Shown here: one piece after another, positions 11,557-23,600 of the stretch
Layout: every line of letters starts with the position of its first letter
Position numbering within the stretch: the first letter of the stretch is position 1
From: Sympetrum striolatum
Lineage: Eukaryota; Arthropoda; Insecta; Odonata; Libellulidae
Direction: 5' to 3'
DNA: 64,000 nucleotides
Assembly (NCBI GenBank): GCA_947579665.1
Contig: CANPUZ010000074.1
Span: 186,001 to 250,000, forward strand
The notes under the pieces: generated by a model
The model's database searches: none
The model's input: only the letters and a program-made list of their open reading frames with translations
Told to the model about the DNA's origin: nothing
Position numbers and translations under genes: made by a program

Positions 11557-14146
11557 GACCGAAAAAAGCAAGAAAAACGAATAATTTTAGCGAAATTTCA
11601 ATTTTTTTCCTCTTTTTTTCCCTTAATTTTCCTTAGTTTATCGAGATTTGACCGAAAAAAGCAAGAACAACGAATCATTTTAGCGAAATATCAATTTTTA
11701 TCCTCTTTTTTTCCCTTAATTTTCCTTATTTTATCGAGATTTGACCGAAAAAGCAAGAAAAACGAATAATTTTATCGAAATTTCAATTTTTATCATCTTT
11801 TTTCCCTTGATTTTCCTTATTTTATCGAGATTTGACCAAAAAAAGCAAGAAAAACGAATAATTTTAGCGAAATATCAATTTTTATCCTCTTTTTTTCCCT
11901 TAATTTTCCTTATTTATCGAGATTTGACCGAAAAAAGCAAGAAAAACGAATAACTTTAGCGAAATTTCAATTTTTTTCCTCTTTTTTTTCCCTTAATTTT
12001 CCTTATTTTATCGAGATTTGACCGAAAAAAGCAAGAAAAACGAATAATTTTTGCGAAATTTTAATTTTTTTCCTCTTTTTTTCCCTTAATTTCCTTATTT
12101 TTTCGAGATTTGGCCAAAAAAAGCAAGAAAAACGAATAATTTTAGCGAAATATCAATTTTTATCCTCTTTTTTTCCCTTAATTTTCCTTATTTTATCGAG
12201 ATTTGACCGAAAAAATCAAGAAAAACGAATAATTTTATCGAAATTTCAATTTTTATCATCTTTTTTCCCTTCATTTTCCTTATTTTATCGAGATTTGACC
12301 GAAAAAAGCAAGAAAAACGAATAATTTTAGCGAAATATCAATTTTTATCCTCTTTTTTTCCCTTAATTTTCCTTATTTTATCGAGATTTGACCGAAAAAG
12401 CAAGAAAAACGAATAACTTTAGCGAAATTTCAATTTTTTTCCTCTTTTTTTCCCTTAATTTTCCATAGTTTATCGAGATTTGACCGAAAAAAGCAAGAAA
12501 AACGAATAATTTTATCGAAATTTCAATTTTTATCATCTTTTTTCCCTTGATTTTCCTTATTTTATCGAGATTTGACCGAAAAAAGCAAGAAAAACGAATA
12601 ATTTTATCGAAATTTCAATTTTTATCATCTTTTTTCCCTTGATTTTCCTTATTTTATCGAGATTTGACCGAAAAAAGCAAGAAAAACGAATAATTTTATC
12701 GAAATTTTAATTTTTATCATCTTTTTTCCCTTGATTTTCCTTATTTTATCGAGATTTGACCGAAAAAAGCAAGAAAAACGAATAATTTTAGCGAAATATT
12801 AATTTTTTTCCTTTTTTTTCCCATAATTTTCCTTATTTTATCAAGATTTGGCCGAAAAAAGCAAGTAAAACGAATAATTTTTGCGGAATTTCAATTTTTT
12901 CCCTCCTTTTTCCCCTTAATTTTCCTTATTTTATCGAAATTTGACCGAAAAAGCAAGAAAAACGAATAATTTTATCGAAATTTCAATTTCTATCCTCTTC
13001 TTTTCCCTTAATTTTCCTTATTTTATCAAGATTTGACCAAAAAAAGGAAGAAAAACGGATAATTTTAGCGAAATTTCAATTTTTTTCCAATTTTTTTTCC
13101 CTTAATTTTCCTTATTTTATCGAGATTTGACCGAAAAAAGCAAGAAAAACGAATAATATTAGCAAAATATCAATTTTTATCATCTTTTATCCCTTGATTT
13201 TCCTTGTTTTATCGAGATTTGACCGAAAAAAGCAAGAAAAACGAATAATTTTATCGAAATTTTAATTTTTATCATCTTTTTTTCTTGATTTTCCTTATTT
13301 TATCGAGATTTGACCGAAAAAAGCAAGAAAAACTAATAATTTTAGCGAAATATCAATTTTTATCCTCTTTTTTTCCCTTAATTTTCCTTATTTTATCGAG
13401 ATTTGACCGAAAAAAGCAAGAAAAACGAATAATTTTATCGAAATTTCAATTTTTATCCTCTTTTTTTCCCTTAATTTTCCTTATTTTATCGAGATTTGAC
13501 CGAAAAAAGCAAGAAAAACGAATAATTTTAGCGAAATTTCAATTTTTTTCCACTTTTTTTCCCTTAATTGTCCTTATTTTATCGAGATTTGACCGAAAAA
13601 AGCAAGAAAAACGAATAATTTTATCGAAATTTCAATTTTTATCCTCTTTTTTTCCCTTAATTTTCCTTATTTTATCGAGATTTGACCGAAAAAAGCAAGA
13701 AAAACGAATAATTTTAGCGAAATTTCAATTTTTTTCCACTTTTTTTCCCTTAATTGTCCTTATTTTATCGAGATTTGACAGAAAAAAGCAAGAAAAACGA
13801 ATAATTTTAGCGAAATATCAATTTTTATCCTCTTTTTTCCCTTAATTTTCCTTATTTTATCGATATTTGACCGAAAAATGCAAGAAAAACGAATAATTTT
13901 AGCGAAATTAAAATTTTTTTCCTCTTTTTTCCCTTAATTGTCCTTATTTTATCGAGATTTGACCGAAAAAAGCAAGAAAAACGAATAATTTTATCGAAAT
14001 TTCAATTTTTATCATCTTTTTTCCCTTGATTTTCCTTATTTTATCGAGATTTGACCGAAAAAAACAAGAAAAACGAATAATTTTATCGAAATTTCAATTT
14101 TTATCATCTTTTTTCCCTTGATTTTTCTTATTTAATCGAGATTTGA
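11557..14146 (+). repeat. 2.59-kb tandem duplication, copy 2
   Basis: Repeats the preceding block nearly base for base. The clearest difference is a one-base loss near 11,913 (TTATTTATCG where copy 1 has TTATTTTATCG near 9325). The match ends at about 14,146, after TTTCTTATTTAATCGAG, where copy 2 continues into a diverged patch. So few differences imply a very recent duplication or an assembly artefact. Confidence 0.88.
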
Positions 14147-14480
14147 CCGAAAAAAGCAAGAAAAATGAAAAATTTTTTCAAAATTTCAATTTTTTTCCTC
14201 TTTTTTCCCTAAATTTTCCTTAATTTATCGAGATTTGACCGAAAAAAGCAAGAAAAACGAATTATTTTAGCGAAATTTCAATTTTTATCCTCTTTTTTTC
14301 CCTTAATTAATCGAGATTTAACCGAAAAAAGCAAAGAAACGAAAAATTATAGCGAAATTTCAATTCTTTTCTTCTTTTTTTCCCTTAATTTTCCTTATTT
14401 TATCGAGATTTGACCGAAAAAAGCAAGAAAAACGAATAATTTTATCGAAATTTCAATTTTTATCATCTATTTTCCCTTGA
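14147..14480 (+). repeat. Diverged junction monomers between the two domains
   Basis: These monomers depart from consensus more than their neighbours: ATGAAAAATTTTTTC near 14,167, CTTAATTTATCG near 14,218 and the first truncated monomer (TTAATTAATCGAG at 14,303). To the left no truncated monomer occurs; to the right they recur up to the window end. The patch is still satellite, with no foreign sequence. Confidence 0.7.
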
Positions 14481-14968
14481 TTTTCCTTATTTTATTGAGA
14501 TTTGACCGAAAAAAGCAAGAAAAACGAATAATTTTAGCGAAATATCAATTTTTATCCTCTTTTTTTCCCTTAATTTTTCTTATTTTATCGAGATTTGACC
14601 GAAAAGAGCAAGGAAAACGAATAATTTCAGCGAAATTTCAATTTTTTTCATCTTTTTTTCCCTTAATTTTCCTTATTTTATCGAGATTTGACCGAAAAAA
14701 GCAAGAAAAACGAATAATTTTTGCGAAATTTTAATTTTTTTCCTCTTTTTTTCCCTTAATTTCCTTATTTTATCGAGATTTGGCCGAAAAAAGCAAGTAA
14801 AACGAATAATTTTTGCGAACTTTTAATTTTTTTCCTCTTTTTTCCCCTTAATTTTCCTTATTTTACCGAGATTTGACTGAAAAAAGCAAGAAAAACGAAT
14901 AATTTTAGCGAAATTTCAATTTTTTTCCACTTTTTTTCCCTTAATTTTCCTTATTTTATCGAGATTTG

Positions 14969-15336
14969 ACCGAAAAAAGCAAGAAAAACGAATAATTTTA
15001 GCAAAATATCAATTTTTATCATCTTTCTTCCCTTGATTTTCCTTATTTTATCGAGATTTGACCGAAAAAGGCAAGAAAAACGAATAATTTTATCGAAATT
15101 TCAATTTTTATCATCTTTTTTCCCTTGATTTTCCTTATTTTATCGAGATTTGACCGAAAAAAGCAAGAAAAACGAATAAATTTAGCAAAATATCAATTTT
15201 TATCATCTTTCTTCCCTTGATTTTCCTTATTTTATCGAGATTTGACCGAAAAAGGCAAGAAAAACGAATAATTTTATCGAAATTTCAATTTTTATCATCT
15301 TTTTTCCCTTGATTTTCCTTATTTTATCGAGATTTG
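14969..15336 (+). repeat. Local 184-bp dimer duplication
   Basis: Two monomers, AGCAAAATATC followed by GGCAAG with TATCGAAATTTC, occur at 14,969-15,152 and again at 15,153-15,336. One change, AATAAATTTAGC instead of AATAATTTTAGC, marks the second copy. The related block at about 18.8-19.3 kb carries this dimer only once, so the duplication is local. Confidence 0.8.
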
Positions 15337-16269
15337 ACCGAAAAAAGCAAGAAAAACGAATAATTTTAGCAAAATATCAATTTTTATCCTCTTTTTTTCC
15401 CTTAATTTTCCTTATTTTATCGAGATTTGACCGAAAAAAGCAAGAAAAACGAATAATTTTATCGAAATTTCAATTTTTATCATCTTTTTTCCCTTGATTT
15501 TCCTTATTTTATCGAGTTTTGACCGAAAAAAGCAAGAAAAACGAATAATTTTAGCGAAATATCAATTTTTATCCTCTTTTTTTCCCTTAATTTTCCTTAT
15601 TTTATCGAGATTTGACCGAAAAAAGCAAGAAAAACGAATATTTTAGCGAAATTTCAATTTTTTTCCTCTTTTTTTCCCTTAATTTTCCTTATTTTATCGA
15701 GATTTGACCGAAAAAAGCAAGAAAAACGAATAATTTTAGCGAAATTTCAATTTTTTTCCACTTTTTTTCCCTTAATTGTCCTTATTTTATCGAGATTTGA
15801 CCGAAAAAAGCAAGAAAAACGAATAATTTTATCGAAATTTCAATTTTTATCCTCTTTTTTTCCCTTAATTTTCCTTATTTTATCGAGATTTGACCGAAAA
15901 AAGCAAGAAAAACGAATAATTTTAGCGAAATTTCAATTTTTTTCCACTTTTTTTCCCTTAATTGTCCTTATTTTATCGAGATTTGACAGAAAAAAGCAAG
16001 AAAAACGAATAATTTTTGCGAAATATCAATTTTTATCCTCTTTTTTCCCTTAATGTTCCTTATTTTATCGATATTTGACCGAAAAATGCAAGAAAAACGA
16101 ATAATTTTAGCGAAATTAAAATTTTTTTCCTCTTTTTTTCCCTTAATTGTCCTTATTTTATCGAGATTTGACCGAAAAAAGCAAGAAAAACGAATAATTT
16201 TAGCGAAATATCAATTTTTATCATCTTTCTTCCCTTGATTTTCCTTATTTTATCGAGATTTGACCGAAA
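15337..16269 (+). repeat. Satellite stretch sharing left-domain variants
   Basis: Ordinary monomers. The part from about 15,700 on, with CCACTTTT, ATTGTCC, TATCGATATTTG and GAAAAATGCAAG variants in order, parallels about 10,900-11,600 in the left domain and about 59,010-59,600 near the right end. A monomer near 15,640 has lost three bases in CGAATATTTTAGC. No gene or other element is visible. Confidence 0.7.
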
Positions 16270-17552
16270 AAACCAAGAAAAACGAATAATTTTATCGAAA
16301 TTTCAATTTTTATCATCTTTTTCCCTTGATTTTTCTTATTTAATCGAGATTTGACCGAAAAAAACAAGAAAAATGAATAATTTTTGCGAAATTTCAATTT
16401 TTTTCCTCTTTTTTCCCTAAATTTTCCTTAGTTTATCAAGATTTGACCGAAAAAAGCAAGAAAAACGAATAATTTTATCGAAATTTCAATTTTTATCATC
16501 TTTTTTCCTTGATTTTCCTTATTTTATCGAGATTTGACCGAAAAAAACAAGAAAAACGAATAATTTTATCGAAATTTCAATTTTTATCATCTTTTTTCCC
16601 TTGATTTTTCTTATTTAATCGAGATTTGACCGAAAAAAGCAAGAAAAATGAATAATTTTTGCGAAATTTCAATTTTTTTCCTCTTTTTTCCCTAAATTTT
16701 CCTTAGTTTATCGAGATTTGACCAAAAAAAGCAAGAAAAACGAATTATTTTAGCGAAATTTCAATTTTTATCCTCTTTTTTTCCCTTAATTAATCGAGAT
16801 TTAACCGAAAAAAGCAAAGAAACGTATAATTATAGCGAAATTTCAATTTTTTTCTTCTTTTTTTCCCTTAATTTTCCTTATTTTATCGAGATTTGACCGA
16901 AAAAAGCAAGAAAAACGAATAATTTTATCGAAATTCCAATTTTTATCATCTATTTTCCCTTGATTTTCCTTATTTTATCGAGATTTGACCGAAAAAAGCA
17001 AGAAAAACGAATAATTTTAGCGAAATATCAATTTTTATCCTCTTTTTTTCCCTTAATTTTCCTTATTTTATCGAGATTTGACCGAAAAGAGCAAGAAAAA
17101 CGAATAATTTCAGCGAAATTTCAATTTTTTTCATCTTTTTTTCCCTTAATTTTCCTTATTTTATCGAGATTTGACCGAAAAAAGCAAGAAAAACGAATAA
17201 TTTTAGCGAAATTTTAATTTTTTTCCTCTTTTTTTCCCTTAATTTCCTTATTTTATCGAGATTTGGCCGAAAAAAACAAGTAAAACGAATAATTTTTGCG
17301 AACTTTTAATTTTTTTCCTCTTTTTTCCCCTTAATTTTCCTTATTTTATCGAGATTTGACTGAAAAAAGCAAGAAAAACGAATAATTTTAGCGAAATTTC
17401 AATTTTTTTCCACTTTTTTTCCCTTAATTTTCCTTATTTTATCAAGATTTGGCCGAAAAAAGCAAGTAAAACGAATAATTTTTGCGAAATTTTAATTTTT
17501 TTCCTCTTTTTTCCCCTTAATTTTCCTTATTTTATCGAGATTTGACTGAAAA
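16270..17552 (+). repeat. 1.28-kb higher-order repeat, copy 1
   Basis: Fourteen monomers including one truncated copy (TTAATTAATCGAG at 16,786). Marker variants in order are AAAAAACAAG with AAAAATGAATAATTTTTGCG, TTTATCAAGATTTG, CCCTAAATTTTCC, the truncated monomer, ATCTATTTTCCC, AAAAGAGCAAG with AATTTCAGCG, and GGCCGAAAAAAACAAGTAAAACG. The same string follows at an offset of 1283 bp, and related blocks recur at about 29.4-32, 32.8-35 and 42.4-45 kb. Confidence 0.87.
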
Positions 17553-18835
17553 AACAAGAAAAACGAATAATTTTATCGAAATTTCAATTTTTATCATCTT
17601 TTTTCCCTTGATTTTTCTTATTTAATCGAGATTTGACCGAAAAAAACAAGAAAAATGAATAATTTTTGCGAAATTTCAATTTTTTTCCTCTTTTTTCCCT
17701 AAATTTTCCTTAGTTTATCAAGATTTGACCGAAAAAAGCAAGAAAAACGAATAATTTTATCGAAATTTCAATTTTTATCATCTTTTTTCCCTTGATTTTC
17801 CTTATTTTATCGAGATTTTACCGAAAAAAACAAGAAAAACGAATAATTTTATCGAAATTTCAATTTTTATCATCTTTTTTCCCTTGATTTTTCTTATTTA
17901 ATCGAGATTTGACCGAAAAAAGCAAGAAAAATGAATAATTTTTGCGAAATTTCAATTTTTTTCCTCTTTTTTCCCTAAATTTTCCTTAGTTTATCGAGAT
18001 TTGACCAAAAAAAGGAAGAAAAACGAATTATTTTAGCGAAATTTCAATTTTTATCCTCTTTTTTTCCCTTAATTAATCGAGATTTAACCCAAAAAAGCAA
18101 AGAAACGAATAATTATAGCGAAATTTCAATTTTTTTCTTCTTTTTTTCCCTTAATTTTCCTTATTTTATCGAGATTTGACCGAAACAAGCAAGAAAAACG
18201 AATAATTTTATCGAAATTCCAATTTTTATCATCTATTTTCCCTTGATTTTCCTTATTTTATCGAGATTTGACCGAAAAAAGCAAGAAAAACGAATAATTT
18301 TAGCGAAATATCAATTTTTATCCTCTTTTTTTCCCTTAATTTTCCTTATTTTATCGAGATTTGACCGAAAAGAGCAAGAAAAACGAATAATTTCAGCGAA
18401 ATTTCAATTTTTTTCACCTTTTTTTCCCTTAATTTTCCTTATTTTATCGAGATTTGACCGAAAAAAGCAAGAAAAACGAATAATTTTAGCGAAATTTTAA
18501 TTTTTTTCCTCTTTTTTTCCCTTAATTTCCTTATTTTATCGAGATTTGGCCGAAAAAAACAAGTAAAACGAATAATTTTTGCGAACTTTTAATTTTTTTC
18601 CTCTTTTTTCCCCTTAATTTTCCTTATTTTATCGAGATTTGACTGAAAAAAGCAAGAAAAACGAATAATTTTAGCGAAATTTCAATTTTTTTCCACTTTT
18701 TTTCCCTTAATTTTCCTTATTTTATCAAGATTTGGCCGAAAAAAGCAAGTAAAACGAATAATTTTTTCGAAATTTTAATTTTTTTCCTCTTTTTTCCCCT
18801 TAATTTTCCTTATTTTATCGAGATTTGACTGAAAA
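17553..18835 (+). repeat. 1.28-kb higher-order repeat, copy 2
   Basis: Matches the preceding block with scattered differences: CAAAAAAAGG for CAAAAAAAGC near 18,009, GAAACAAGC near 18,183, TTTTCACC near 18,414. Its truncated monomer is at 18,069. The match ends at about 18,835 in a GCATGAAAAACG monomer. Confidence 0.86.
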
Positions 18836-19959
18836 AAGCATGAAAAACGAATAATTTTAGCGAAATTTCAATTTTTTTCCACTTTTTTTCCCTTAATTTT
18901 CCTTATTTTATCGAGATTTGACCGAAAAAAGCAAGAAAAACGAATAATTTTAGCAAAATATCAATTTTTATCATCTTTCTTCCCTTGATTTTCCTTATTT
19001 TATCGAGATTTGACCGAAAAAGGCAAGAAAAACGAATAATTTTATCGAAATTTCAATTTTTATCATCTTTTTTCCCTTGCTTTTCCTTATTTTATCGAGA
19101 TTTGACCGAAAAAAGCAAGAAAAACGAATAATTTTAGCAAAATATCAATTTTTATCCTCTTTTTTTCCCTTAATTTTCCTTATTTTATCGAGATTTGACC
19201 GAAAAAAGCAAGAAAAACGAATAATTTTATCGAAATTTCAATTTTTATCATCTTTTTTCCCTTGATTTTCCTTATTTTATCGAGTTTTGACCGAAAAAAG
19301 CAAGAAAAACGAATAATTTTAGCGAAATATCAATTTTTTTCCTCTTTTTTTCCCTTGATTTTCCTTAGTTTATCGAGATTTGACCGAAAAAAGCAAGAAA
19401 AACGAATAATTTTAGCGAAATATCAATTTTTATCCTCTTTTTTTATCCTTAATTTTCCTTAGTTAATCGAGATTTGACCGAAAAAAGCAAGAAAAACGAA
19501 TAATTTTAGCGAAATATCAATTTTTATCCTCTTTTTTTATCCTTAATTTTCCTTATTTTATCGAGATTTGACCGAAAAAAGCATGAAAAACGAATAATTT
19601 TATCGAAATTTCAATTTTTATCATCTTTTTTCCCTTGATTTTCCTTATTTTATCGAGATTTGACCGAAAAAAGCAAGAAAAACGAATAATTTTAGCGAAA
19701 TATCAATTTTTATCCTCTTCTTTTCCCTTAATTTTCCTTATTTTATCGAGATTTGACCGAAAAAAGCAAGAAAAACGAATAACTTTAGCGAAATTTCAAT
19801 TTTTTTCATCTTTTTTTCCCTTAATTTTCCTTATTTTATCAAGATTTGACCGAAAAAAGCAAGAAAAACGAATAATTTTTGCGAAATTTCAATTTTTTCC
19901 TTTTTTTTTCCCTTAATTTTCCTTAGTTTATCGAGATTTGACCGAAAAAAGCAAGAAAA
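18836..19959 (+). repeat. Satellite stretch, related to 31.8-32.8 and 60.6-61.6 kb
   Basis: About twelve monomers with the order AGCAAAATATC, GGCAAG, TTATCGAGTTTTGACC and CCTTAGTTTATCG that is seen again in the right part of the window. Two neighbouring monomers near 19,440 and 19,530 share an unusual TTTTTTTATCCTTAATT end and are a local one-monomer duplication. Nothing other than satellite is visible. Confidence 0.65.
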
Positions 19960-22900
19960 ACGAATAATTTTAGCGAAATTTCAATTTTTATCCTCTTTTT
20001 TTCCCTTAATTAATCGAGATTTAACCGAAAAAAGCAAGAAAACGAATAATTATAGCGAAATTTTGATTTTTTTCTTCATTTTTTCCCTTAATTTTCCTTA
20101 TTTTATCGAGATTTGACGGAAAAGAGCAAGAAAAACGAATAATTTTAGCGAAATTTCAATTTTTATCATCTTTTTTCCCTTGATATACCTTATTTTATCG
20201 AGATTTGACCGAAAAAAGCAAGAAAAACGAATAATTTTATCGAAATTTCAATTTTTATCATCTTTTTTCCCTTGATTTTCCTTATTTTATCGAGATTTGA
20301 CCGAAAAAAGCAAGAAAAACGAATAATTTTAGCGAAATATCAATTTTTATCCTCTTTTTTTCCCTTAATTTTCCTTATTTTATCGAGATTTGACCGAAAA
20401 GAGCAAGAAAAACGAATAATTTTAGCGAAATTTCAATTTTTTTCATCTTTTTTTCCCTTAATTTTCCTTATTTTATCGAGATTTGACCGAAAAAAGGAAG
20501 AAAAACGAATAAATTTATCGAAATTTCAATTTTTATCATCTTTTTTACCTTGATTTTCATTATTTTATCGAGATTTGACCGAAAAAAGCAAGAAAAACGA
20601 ATAATTTTAGCGAAATATCAATTTTCATCCTCTTTTTTTACCTTAATTTTCCTTATTTTATCGAGATTTGACCGAAAAAAGCAAGAAAAACGAATAATTT
20701 TAGCGAAATTTCAATTTTTATCATCTTTTTTCCCTTGATTTTCCTTATTTTATCGAGATTTGACCGAAAAAAGCAAGAAAAACGAATAATTTTAGCAAAA
20801 TATCAATTTTTATCCTCTTCTTTTCCCTTAATTTTCCTTATTTTATCGAGATTTGACCGAAAAAAGCAAGAAAAACGAATAATTTTATCGAAATTTCAAT
20901 TTTTATCATCTTTTTTCCCTCGATTTTCCTTATTTTATCGAGTTTTGACCGAAAAAAGCAAGAAAAACGAATAATTTTAGCGAAATATCAATTTTTATCC
21001 TCTTTTTTTCCCTTAATTTTCCTTATTTTATCGAGATTTGACCGAGAAAAGCAAGAAAAACGAATAATTTTAGCGAAATTTCAATTTTTTTCCTCTTTTT
21101 TTCCCTTAATATTCCTTATTTTATCGAGATTTGACCGAAAAAAGCAAGAAAAACGAATATTTTAGCGAAATTTAAATTTTTTTCCTCTTTTTTTCCCTTG
21201 ATTTTCCTTAGTTTATCGAGATTTGACCGAAAAAAGCAAGAAAAACGAATAATTTTAGCGAAATATCAATTTTTATCCTCTTTTTTTCCCTTAATTTTCC
21301 TTATTTTATCGAGATTTGACCGAAAAAAGCATGAAAAACGAATAATTTTATCGAAATTTCAATTTTTATCATCTTTTTTCCCTTGATTTTCCTTATTTTA
21401 TCGAGATTTGACCGAAAAAAGCAAGAAAAACGAATAATTTTAGCGAAATATCAATTTTTATCCTCTTCTTTTCCCTTAATTTTCCTTATTTTATCGAGAT
21501 TTGACCGAAAAAAGCAAGAAAAACGAATAACTTTAGCGAAATTTCAATTTTTTTCATCTTTTTTTCCCTTAATTTTCCTTATTTTATCGAGATTTGACCG
21601 AGAAAAGCAAGAAAAACGAATAATTTTTGCGAAATTTCAATTTTTTTCCTCTTTTTTTCCCTTAATTTTCCTTAGTTTATCGAGATTTGACCGAAAAAAG
21701 CAAGAAAAACGAATAATTTTAGCGAAATTTCAATTTTTATCCTCTTTTTTTCCCTTAGTTAATCGAGATTTAACCGAAAAAAGCAAGAAAACGAATAATT
21801 ATAGCGAAATTTTGATTTTTTTCTTCATTTTTTCCCTTAATTTCCTTATTTTATCGAGATTTGACCGAAAAAAGCAAGAAAAACGAATAATTTTAGCGAA
21901 ATATCAATTTTTATCATCTTTTTTCCCTTGATATACCTTATTTTATCGAGATTTGACCGAAAAAAGCAAGTAAAACGAATAATTTTATCGAAATTTCAAT
22001 TTTTATCATCTTTTTTCCCTTGATTTTCCTTATTTTATCGAGATTTGACCGAAAAAAGCAAGAAAAACGAATAATTTTAGCGAAATATCAATTTTTGTCC
22101 TCTTTTTTTCCCTTAATTTTCCTTATTTTATCGAGATTTGACCGAAAAGAGCAAGAAAAACGAATAATTTGTGCGAAATTTTAATTTTTTTCATCTTTTT
22201 TTCCCTTAATTTTCCTTATTTTATCGAGATTTGACCGAAAAAAGCAAGAAAAACGAATAAATTTATCGAAATTTCAATTTTTATCATCTTTTTTACCTTG
22301 ATTTTCCTTATTTTATCGAGATTTGACAGAAAAAAGCAAGAAAAACGAATAATTTTAGCGAAATATCAATTTTCATCCTCTTTTTTTACCTTAATTTTCC
22401 TTATTTTATCGAGATTTGACCGAAAAAAGCAAGAAAAACGAATAATTTTAGCGAAATTTCAATTTTTATTATCTTTTTTCCCTTGATTTTCCTTATTTTA
22501 TCGAGATTTGACCGAAAAAAGCAAGAAAAACGAATAATTTTATCGAAATTTCAATTTTTATCATCTTTTTTCCCTTGATTTTCCTTATTTTATCGAGATT
22601 TGACTGAAAAAAGCAAGAAAAACGAATAATTTTAGCGAAATATCAATTTTTATCCTCTTTTTTTCCCTTAATTTTCCTTATTTCATCGAGATTTGACCGA
22701 AAAGAGCAAGAAAAACGAATAATTTCAGCGAAATTTCAATTTTTTTCATCTTTTTTTCCCATAATTTTCCTTATTTTATCGAGATTTGACCGAAAAAAGC
22801 AAGAAAAACGAATAATTTTAGCGAAATTTTAATTTTTTTCCTCTTTTTTTCCCTTAATTTCCTTATTTTATAGAGATTTGGCCGAAAAAAGCAAGTAAAA

Positions 22901-23600
22901 CGAATAATTTTTGCGAAATTTTAATTTTTTTCCTCTTTTTTTCCCTTAATTTTCCTTATTTTATCGAGATTTGACTGAAAAAAGCAAGAAAAACGAATAT
23001 TTTTTTCGAAATTTCAATTTCTATCCTCTTCATTTCCCTTAATTTTCCTTATTTTATCGAGATTTGACCAAAAAAAGGAAGAAAAACGAATAATTTTAGC
23101 GAAATTTCAATTTTTTTCCACTTTTTTCCCTTAATTTTCCTTATTTTATAGAGATTTGACCGAAAAAAGCAAGAAAAACGAATAATTTTAGCAAAATATC
23201 AATTTTTATCATCTTTCTTCCCTTGATTTTCCTTATTTTATCGATATTTGACCGAAAAAGGCAAGAAAAACGAATAATTTTATCGAAATTTCAATTTTTA
23301 TCATCTTTTTTCCCTTGATTTTCCTTATTTTATCGAGATTTGACCGAAAAAAGCAAGAAAAACGAATAATTTTAGCAAGATATCAATTTTTATCCTCTTT
23401 TTTTCCCTTAATTTTCCTTATTTTATCGAGATTTGACCGAAAAAAGCAAGAAAAACGAATAATTTTATCGAAATTTCAATTTTTATCCTCTTTTTTCCCT
23501 TGATTTTCCTTATTTTATCGAGATTTGACCGAAAAAAGCAAGAAAAACGAATAATTTTATCGAAATTTCAATTTTTATCATCTTTTTTCCCTTGATTTTC
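19960..23600 (+). repeat. 3.64-kb block repeated 29.5 kb downstream, copy 1
   Basis: Colinear with about 49,455-53,095 at an offset of 29,494-29,496 bp. Shared rare markers include TTAATTAATCGAG (20,006 and 49,500), TTTGACGGAAAAGAGC (20,114 and 49,608), TTGATATACC, CATCCTCTTTTTTTACC and TTATTATC near 22,468 and 51,963. The second truncated monomer here reads TTAGTTAATCG (21,755), one base off from all the others. Confidence 0.84.

Noticed and set aside
17100..17125. TTTCAG splice-acceptor-like motif in AATTTCAGCG
   Set aside because: It is a lineage variant of AATTTTAGCG, repeated many times with no open exon or donor nearby.
20506..20530. AATAAA polyadenylation-like motif in CGAATAAATTTATCG (also near 22,257, 46,796, 48,544, 51,753 and 62,351)
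   Set aside because: It is a single-base variant of the common CGAATAATTTTATCG, carried along with HOR copies, with no transcript context.
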